Assembly (NCBI GenBank): GCA_930367205.1
Contig: OV884014.1
Location: forward strand, 77,603,104 to 77,667,103
DNA: 64,000 nt
Source: Acanthosoma haemorrhoidale
Taxonomy: Eukaryota; Arthropoda; Insecta; Hemiptera; Acanthosomatidae
Direction of reading: 5' to 3'
The notes below the pieces were generated by a model. The model was given only the letters and a program-made list of their open reading frames with translations. It did no database searches and was not told the origin of the DNA. Below are positions 55,420 to 64,000 of this stretch, piece after piece. The position numbers and the translations under genes were made by a program. Each line of letters opens with the position of its first letter. The first letter of the stretch is position 1.

Positions 55420-57470
55420 ATAAGGTTTTTTATTTTGATATTCCTCATATTATTTTTCCTTATTACTGTCCAAAAATTGTTTTATCAAATATAACACCAG
55501 TTGATCCCAGAATCAGTGGCACAATTTCGTTTTATGTGAGAAGTAATATTTAGTGGCAGCGATAACAAATCAAGGTCCTAGGCAAGGGTATGAACGACCG
55601 TTCTGAAGTACAAAGTAAGATTGACACACCATTCATTATTAACTCATACTAGTAACGCCAAATTTAATTATACAGCGTATAATCATATCTTTCTGCACAC
55701 CAAGGCCTACAAACAAATAGGTGCTAAATTGAAGACACAACTGGCTCCATGCATGGCTCAAGTTATGGAGGCGTTATTGGATGAAAATGAAATTAAATTG
55801 ACATTATTTTATTAAATTTGGTTATTTAGTGATTATTAATAATTTATGGAACCTTTTTACGTTTAGGTTGTCACTGGACAAGGGAAACAAAATTTTTAAG
55901 AATAATAAAGGAAAGTACAGTCAAAACATCAAATAATTCGAAATATAAACTTTAAGTAAGCTAATATTTGTTAATACATTGTGTAACAAGAGTAACCAGT
56001 ATGGTTTTGATAATTAAATGAAATATTGACAAAGTGGTAGAATATTGCGTCTGTTGACCGCATCATGCATGCAAGCAGGAAGAGGTGGAGGGATGGAGCC
56101 TGTTGGGTGGCCTCCTCCCTACTTGCCTGAATGTCTACATCATTGCATAATTGCCGGCCTCTTATTAATAAAATTATTAAATACAATAGTTGAATTCCTC
56201 ACCACCTTTTGGTGGTTGTTAAGTCCGACAGTAAAACACGTCTCAGACGCTCTACCCTGTTACTAGTGGTAATAAGCAGTCTGGTGGCATTCTTAGTTGG
56301 ATGCTGAGCTCATTACGTTTCCGAGTTGAGATCGAGTCCTTTATACAGTTGCGGTCGTTGTGTATATTCCTTGTGGTCAGAACAAAGAGTCATATCATTA
56401 TTTAGTGAGTGACCGGTTGGTTTTTTTTTACACTTCGATGTCAAATCACTACAATAGGCTGTAACGACCTCTGTTTATGGTTGCGCTTGTAGGGTGAATG
56501 AAGAATCCTTTATTATGAAGACTCATAATAATTGGTCTACTCCAAGTTAACCTGTCACTGCTATTCTGCTTTCTGTTACATATATTTTTGCGGTCAACAA
56601 TTATAAAAGTTAAGCCCTTTGTCCTTTTTGTTTATACGGTCCACTTTAGTCATTATACCAGTTCTCACATTTATATAATAATTTTCTTTCACGTTTTGTG
56701 AATTGTTGAATGTTCCCTTTTTTTATTTACCCGCGTAAGGCACGTATTTTATTTACCCTTGGTTAGCGCGCGCTCAGGTACACAATCTGGACCATTTATT
56801 GTGCCTGCCAATCGTCAAAAACTCTTCACTCCAGAGGCTATACGCTATACATATACACCACTATAAACGTTAAAGGTTTGACAATTTTTATTAACTCAAT
56901 TATTGACTATTTACTGCAGTTTGCATGAATCAATTAATATAAGCATAAACTGTTATAATCATTCATTTCAGCAAGATTGCATGGAAAATAAATGATTGAT
57001 ATTATGAAACCCACTTATATCCAGGTATCCCATAAAAGTAATGAACATTAAAAGGGACGTAACAATATCCACAAATAAAAAGTTTCCTGGCGATGAGAGA
57101 TGTATAAGTCGCATAGATGCTGCTGTGTGAGGAGAAATCGACCGGGATAGGTTTGAACAGACTGAAGTTCAACCAAAGGAGTTTTCCGAAATAGTCAACT
57201 GTGTAAAAAAACCTGTATTTTATTTGTAAGCTAAATTCCCATGGTGGAGCTGATATAATTTGAAATTTTGAGGATGTACGTTACACATAATAAGGGGTAA
57301 CAATATCCAATATAAAAAAAAATACTGATAACTGCCTAGAAGCTCATGTGTGAATATGATACAAATGTTGAAATTGAAAAGTTTAGCTTTATTATTAATA
57401 ATTAACAGCCAAAGAAAACATATTCCATGCACGCAGGATCGGGACCTACTCACTATCAAAATCACAATGA
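55420..57470. other. Spacer between the Tc1 relic and the epimerase gene
   Basis: AT-rich with GC-richer islands at 56041-56345 and 56740-56850. Around 56315-56340 lies GAGATCGAGTCC, a loose polymerase III B-box, which together with the 56041-56345 island may be SINE-derived. No exon was recognised. Confidence 0.45.
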
Positions 57471-57760
57471 GGTTTATTGTTCACACCAGTAGATGGCACT
57501 CTGCTTACTCTTCTTGTGCCCTGTAGAGACCGGGTTTGCCAACTTCCCTATTATTCCGATAGAAGACACTGCTGTCATACTCACTTATGCCGTTCCGTTC
57601 GGAGCTTTGAACCGGTTCTTCGGAACGGCCCTGCCCGGAATGTAGCAGGTCTAATAAGCAATGCCCATCGGTAATCACTTGCCGGTGGTCTGCTAGTATT
57701 CATTGGTACAGGCAGCCTTGTTATCTGTTCGACGCCATCAGATCCTAATCAGTGAGCAAG
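57471..57760 (+). promoter_or_regulatory. GC-richer 5' flank and presumed leader of the epimerase gene
   Basis: The 290 bp before the start codon are clearly GC-richer than the surrounding spacer, as expected for a core promoter plus 5' UTR. A perfect 8-bp inverted repeat, CCGTTCCG at 57590-57597 and CGGAACGG at 57621-57628, lies in it. No TATA box was recognised. The transcription start is not determined. Confidence 0.45.
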
Positions 57761-59401
57761 ATGCCGCATCTCAAGTGTAAGATCGGACCTTCCGTATTAA
57801 ATGCAGATCTTGCTGATCTCCAGAGAGAATCCGAGAAGCTGCTGGATTCTGGAGCTGATTATCTCCATTTGGATGTTATGGATGGCCACTTCGTGCCAAA
57901 TATCACCTTTGGCCATCCAGTAGTCAAATGCCTCCGGAATAAGATCAAAGATGCATTTTTTGAGGCACATATGATGGTCTCCAAACCAGATGAGGTATTA
58001 GCGAAGTTAATGTATTCTCAAGTTTAATTTTATACAGTTATTTTAAGTTGAAGATAATTGTTAATTGATTAGTGGGTACTACCTATGGCAGATGCTGGTG
58101 TTGACCAATACACATTTCATGTCGAAGCTTCAGAAAATGTTGCGGCTACATCCAGAAAAATCCGAGAAGCAGGAATGAAGGTATACAACACAAATTATGT
58201 TATATGTTGATTTCTTTTCATCTTAAAAATAAACAAAAAATCTTAATATCTTTAGAGTATTAACTTGGGAAATCTTGAAGTCAGAGAGAACCAGGTCAGG
58301 TAAGTGGCCGTATTTTTTCCACTTGCTTGCTATAATTTGGTTAAAAACGTATAATCCGTTACGAACAAGTAGTATATATATACATTATAACCATATAGTG
58401 CCTGGGAATTTGTTGAATATATATATATATTATTTTTAGGGAACAATGTCTCAGGATAAAGTTTTTTTTAATTTAATTTCAAAATACCTTGAAATTTCAG
58501 ATTGATGGGATCACATTTACAAATAATGTGCCCATATTTAAAAGTAAAGCCTCTCTCCCCAAGCTTGACAATAATAGAAGACATTATTAACCACAAACCA
58601 AAATCTTTCAGGTAGGCATCGGTATCAAACCCAATACTGAGGTAACAATAGTAGATGAATATATTGAGCTTGCTGACATGATCCTGATAATGACAGTTGA
58701 ACCTGGCTTTGGTGGGCAGAAGTTTATGGAGAAGATGCTGGGAAAGGTGAGGTACTTACGAGAAAACTACCCTGGCCTGGACATTGAAGTTGATGGAGGA
58801 GTTGGTCTCGGTACCATTGAAGATTGTGCCAAGGTATAGTCAATATGTATAGCTAGATTCCCCTTTCTCAAATTAAATTTTTCGTTGATATCTTATTAAG
58901 TTATAAATATAATAAGTTATAATATGTTGATATCTTGTGAATGCGTAAGTTAATCTCATTTTATACAAATGTTTCTGTACCCGAGGTACAACTGCCATTC
59001 ACTCCTCATATTTATTTATCCAATCATTCCACCCTCTCAAGTTTCATTGAAACATTATATAGTTGATGATCTTCATAAGAACAATTACATATCCTCTTAC
59101 TTTTTTATCAATTCTGGTCGGCAATTTTAAGAAAGTATATATATTTTTTTTTAAGATGCTATAGACAAGAATTCACATTTTCAATTGTCGTCATTATATG
59201 TTTTCAATGTTTAAATAATAAATACTAAGTAAGGTAGGAACCTCCCGCATTGGAGATAATGAAATACATTTTAATATTTTGTTACAGGCAGGTGCCAATA
59301 TGATTGTGTCTGGTTCAGCGGTTACAAGTTCCGAGGATCCAAGCAAGGTGATCAAACAGCTAAGGGAATCTGTTAACTGCTTTATCAGCTCATCTTCATG
59401 A
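57761..59401 (+). CDS. Rpe: Ribulose-5-phosphate 3-epimerase, complete, four exons
   Basis: Interconverts D-ribulose 5-phosphate and D-xylulose 5-phosphate in the non-oxidative pentose phosphate pathway (cytosol, metal-dependent TIM barrel). Exons are 57761-57994, 58073-58180, 58612-58833 and 59288-59401. All introns are GT/AG and phase 0. The lengths 234, 108, 222 and 114 give 225 residues plus TGA, close to the family's usual 220-230. The start ATG at 57761 is the first after an in-frame TAA at 57746-57748. Visible signatures are [84 protein letters not shown] and NMIVSGSAV. Likely metal ligands are H36, D38, H70 and D175. Poly-A signals lie at 59755-59760 and 59842-59847. The tail CFISSSS is unlike vertebrate copies. 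The gene is intact and almost certainly functional. Confidence 0.97.
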
Positions 59402-59860
59402 CGATAGCAGCATCTAGAGAAGATTCTATAATAACATACTATTTACTGTAGATGATATCCACCTTGATATATATAGTACATTAATTTGTTTTAAAGGTTG
59501 TTAGTGGGAATTTTTTTAATAACACGGGTAAAAACTTAGCATTTTTGATTTTGAAGAAAGTCATCAAAACCCTAAAAGCCAACCATTTATCGTGATTCCT
59601 GCAATTCAAAATTTATTTGGTTCGACATATTGCTTTGAAAATGTTATCTATACAGAGTACTAAATTGAAAATCTGGTAAGTTTTCTTGAAAATCATGAGT
59701 AGTTGTTTATTAATTCTGAACATATTAAATGAAAGGTAATACAGAATAAATATTTATTGTTAGGTTTTCTTTTTCTTTAACAATTCTTTTACCTTCTTAT
59801 TTATAAAGGGTAAAAGGACTTTACTAAAATTTTTTATAAGAAATAAAGCTTTATTTTATC

Positions 59861-61260
59861 GTTTTTAAATTAATATTATCTCAGGGTTCAATGTGGTCCT
59901 AATGGGAATGTTAACATAAATGGTTATAAAAGCTTAAATAATTAAAAATAGTTACCTAATATCAATACTAATTGAAATCTTTGTTGTTGGGTGATGGGGT
60001 TCTCTTCATCCCTTCTATGATGACTCTCCATGGTCTAGCTTCCACACTCCGACTCATGGCTGAAGGCCAACTTAACTCACTGACTGCATGAATGATAAAA
60101 AATGCTGATATTTATGGGCAACCTCCCTCAACACATTAAAATGTTTTTTCCCAGGTTACCTGTTTTTATTTCCAAGGTCTAAATAATATATATTCCATCC
60201 AACCAGACAACATTAATTTTTAAATAAAACTTAATTTTACCATAAAAATAACATCACTATATATATAATCTCAATGAAGCTAACTTATGTTGTTGGAAAA
60301 GGGTGGTAACCTATAATATAAGTGATCCACTCAAATAGTACCCTTAACAAAAATGGACCACACTATTAGCTCTTAACAAACACATCATTCCTGCAGGTGG
60401 TCATTGTATAAAAAAAGTGTATAGATATAAATGGTATTAGTTTTAATTAGTTGTGATTGTAGAGCTTGTACTTTAATAAAACAGTTTAAAATTCTCCTAT
60501 GGGGAATAATTAACTTCAATAGTATGTAAGAATTTATATTTTTATAAAACAATATGTATAATGTAATTAGAGGATACAATTTCATTGTAACATATTTAAT
60601 AAAGGTATCAAGACAGTTATACATCTTTTTTGTTTAAACAAGTTGTTTTGAATATTAAAAGTAAAATTAAGTGATATTTTTTACTTAATCAAAAAAACAA
60701 GATGAAAGTTGAAACCTTATCGAAGCATAAATAATAAAAACATTGACCGTAAAGTAAACAAGCATTTGCTTAAATTGAACAAATTCAGTAATAAAACTTC
60801 AGCTAGTAATAACACTTAATAACAGCTAGTAATAAAACTTCAACTAGCTAACAATTATAAGTAATTGTTGAAGGCTATATATCCATAAATAAATAATGAC
60901 AATAAATTATACTAATTAAATAGGCCCTTAAATATAATGCATTAATCTTTTATAGTCAATTCACTGGCTTATAGATCCATAACCCATTAGGTCCTAATAA
61001 GTTTTAAACCTTTAGGGATAAATAAAAGACAACTAATATACTAAAACCTATGTTGAGAACAAAATACCTATAGAAAATGTAGACGATCAGAGGAATGGAT
61101 AGCATTTCTTAATTAGTTTAGAATATTTCATTAATACATTCATATATGGAGGAAATTTGTTTTAGTTACTGTCATATAAACAATTATACTCATTTTTAAT
61201 TAATTTAATAAGCATATTCACCTGACCAGATAATAACTGGTGTATGCATCCAACAGATAA
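59861..61260. other. Convergent spacer between epimerase and Abi 3' ends
   Basis: AT-rich, with no gene seen. The two genes converge here. A candidate Abi poly-A signal lies at 61271-61266 on the minus strand. The frame at 60385-60624 (minus) is AT-composition noise. Confidence 0.5.
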
Positions 61261-61781
61261 CTTATTTTATTTGATCTTGAGACTTCACAGAAACACAATT
61301 TTATTTACAATACAATATTACTAACACAACTTATCGTTTACAACTTCTTAATTAAAATAAATAATTGAAAAGTAGAAGACTTCAATCAAGGGAAATTTTT
61401 CATCATTTATAACAATCTGCCGGAGAATTGGCACAGTGAAAAAGTAAAATGCGTTTGTTACCAAACAGATTGAACTGATCTAACTGATTGAACAAACTGA
61501 TCTAATTGATTTGTTAGGCAATGCTACAGTATCTAGCAACTTACATCTATTGACTCTTGTTACAAGTAATAGTGCATAGCAATAATCCTTAATAAATGCA
61601 ATAATATTAAGATTAATAAATCTGAGGGAATGGAATTAACACTTTGAACATTAGTAGAACATGTTAATATACAAAGTTTATGTTTTTCCATGGTGAGGAA
61701 GTGCTATAATGACCTAACAATAACGGCTGTGTTGTGCCGTATTAAGAAACAATCCATGAGTCCTGAAGAGAAGGTAAGACG

Positions 61782-62701
<920 letters not shown>

Positions 62702-63399
62702 CTGTAAACATCAATGTATCTAGTTTAGCCTTAGTAACCCCATTTGAGGTTCACCTCAGGAAGGGGGAAAAAAACAAAAAATTTTTAGCCCTAGTTAAAA
62801 ACATCTATGCTACTTTTACAAAGTGCAGGGCTGTTCTCATAGTATTTCTGCTATTAACAATTTCTTTCATTTTAAAAAAAAAAAAAAAGTTTCATAATTT
62901 TCAGTGACCAAGGTAGTTTAACAAGCAGATCAAGAATTTTTAGTCAAAAATATAGTATTTTCATAATCATTAAATGTATTTTAGGACATTTGCTTTTCTT
63001 TGATAAATTTAAATTCATTATGAATAACTATTTATTCGATCTCAGTTGGACCTTCATTACAAAATTTAACTAATTTATTAAAGGAACTTAAGTATATGAA
63101 ATTTTAGCATTCAAGAATACTAATAAAAATGTCCACTAATTTCAAAACCATAAAATAGATTATATAAAATATCGGTTATTGTATGCCGAGACATATAAAC
63201 AAAAAAAACTTGCTACATTTATCTGCTTTCTGTAACATTCTTTTCAACAATAGACCATTCTTGATTTTCCTTCTACTGTGTCACAGATCTGGATTATGTC
63301 CTTTCGAAAATTTGATTGACAGAATTTATTCTACTTAAAATTAACATAAACCAGACAAGATTATAGCACAACTTTGAACAAGGCTAATCACACTTCAAG

Positions 63400-63560
63400 C
63401 TCTAAATGTTATAATAAGTTATGCCCTCATTTTATTTTATTTTACCTACATCTCTCCCACAGACTGTATAACACACTAAAATCACTGGCCCTAACAGAAA
63501 CCCTGTTAATAAAATTATACTTTGCATTAATCCTGCCTGTTCCTTATACAATACAATGAA
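63400..63560 (+). mobile_element. LINE reverse transcriptase C-terminal fragment
   Basis: The frame reads SHRLYNTLKSLALTETLLIK then LYFALILPVPYTIQ, which fits the LYxALIxPxLxYGI segment near the end of CR1/Jockey-type reverse transcriptases. It stands upstream of, and in the same orientation as, the N-terminal palm segment that follows, so it probably belongs to a separate, earlier insertion. Confidence 0.5.
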
Positions 63561-63589
63561 AATTTTCTCTCTTGAATTAAGTCTTCCTA

Positions 63590-64000
63590 ATTTATTGAAA
63601 AAAAACCATAGTCCAACCCTTAAAGAAAATCTTAACCTTTCAACACCAAAAGACTATCACCCAATCTCTATCCTTTTTAAAACCTCTTGAAAGATTGATA
63701 AAATCCCATATCCCCAATTTCCTTAAAGAGTACAGAATTTTCCTTTCTTCCCAATCTAGGTTCTGTCTAAACTTCGCACTAGCCGCATTAGTTCATATCA
63801 CTAGTGGCATTCATGCCGCAATTGATCAACAAAAACAGATATTCTTAATTCTCCTAGATTTACCCAAAGCTTTTGATGGCATCGATTCAACCTTTCTTTC
63901 CAAATTGAAATTTCACCAAAAGCAAAGCCTTTTCCTCTCTAGCTCTAGCAAACATTTTTTTTTCCAACTGTACACAATTAGTTGTTATCCCTAATCAACT
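63590..64000 (+). mobile_element. CR1/Jockey-type LINE reverse transcriptase, 5' palm part, cut by window end
   Basis: Near 63645 the plus-strand frame reads DYHPISILFKTS, the DYRPISLL motif. After one stop it continues as IKSHIPNFLKEYRIFLSSQS, then HAAIDQQKQIFLILLDLPKA and FDGIDSTFLSKL, which carry the first catalytic Asp of the LDLSKAFD box. The order and spacing are those of non-LTR reverse transcriptases. At least one stop near 63690 shows decay. The FADD box would lie beyond the window. Confidence 0.85.

Noticed and set aside
57752..57760. GTG start three codons upstream of the epimerase ATG
   Set aside because: Nuclear genes start at ATG; the ATG at 57761 is the first after an in-frame stop and fits the family length.

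Overview
The window is a stretch of nuclear chromosome from an animal, most likely an insect. It is AT-rich. Its genes have many short exons and GT/AG introns, and the gaps hold decayed Jockey/CR1-type LINEs, Tc1 and mariner elements. All four genes are conserved single-copy or housekeeping genes with insect-like proteins. The order cannot be fixed from the sequence.

Layout. 1-7637: large-monomer satellite of about 1,423 bp, six copies, open to the left. 7653-8650: 5'-truncated Jockey-like LINE (minus) at the array edge. 9417-10330: unclassified GC-richer block. 10830-11110: another LINE relic. 15220-22200: complete eEF1A gene (minus) with five coding exons and an upstream non-coding exon. 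22260-28880: gene-free DNA with a segmental tandem duplication and a LINE relic. 28886-51596: complete gene for a GRIP-domain golgin of the GCC2/GCC185 family (minus), reconstructed here as 21 coding exons and 1,874 residues; its introns carry mariner and LINE relics and two local tandem repeats. 53726-54353: ribosomal protein L6 retropseudogene. 54640-55400: dead Tc1-like element. 57761-59401: complete ribulose-5-phosphate 3-epimerase gene (plus, four exons). 61782-62701: last two coding exons of an Abl-interactor (Abi) gene (minus) that runs off the right edge. 63400-64000: LINE reverse-transcriptase remnants in or near the Abi intron.

The genes are functionally unrelated: translation elongation, trans-Golgi tethering, pentose phosphate pathway and actin regulation through the WAVE complex. 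They show no operon-like organisation. For each multi-exon gene the exon phases were checked by hand and the summed coding length is a multiple of three (1,389, 5,625 and 678 bp for the three complete genes). I found no clear undescribed biological system. The most unusual structures are the satellite with a mosaic monomer, the triplicated block inside an eEF1A intron, and two long hairpins.
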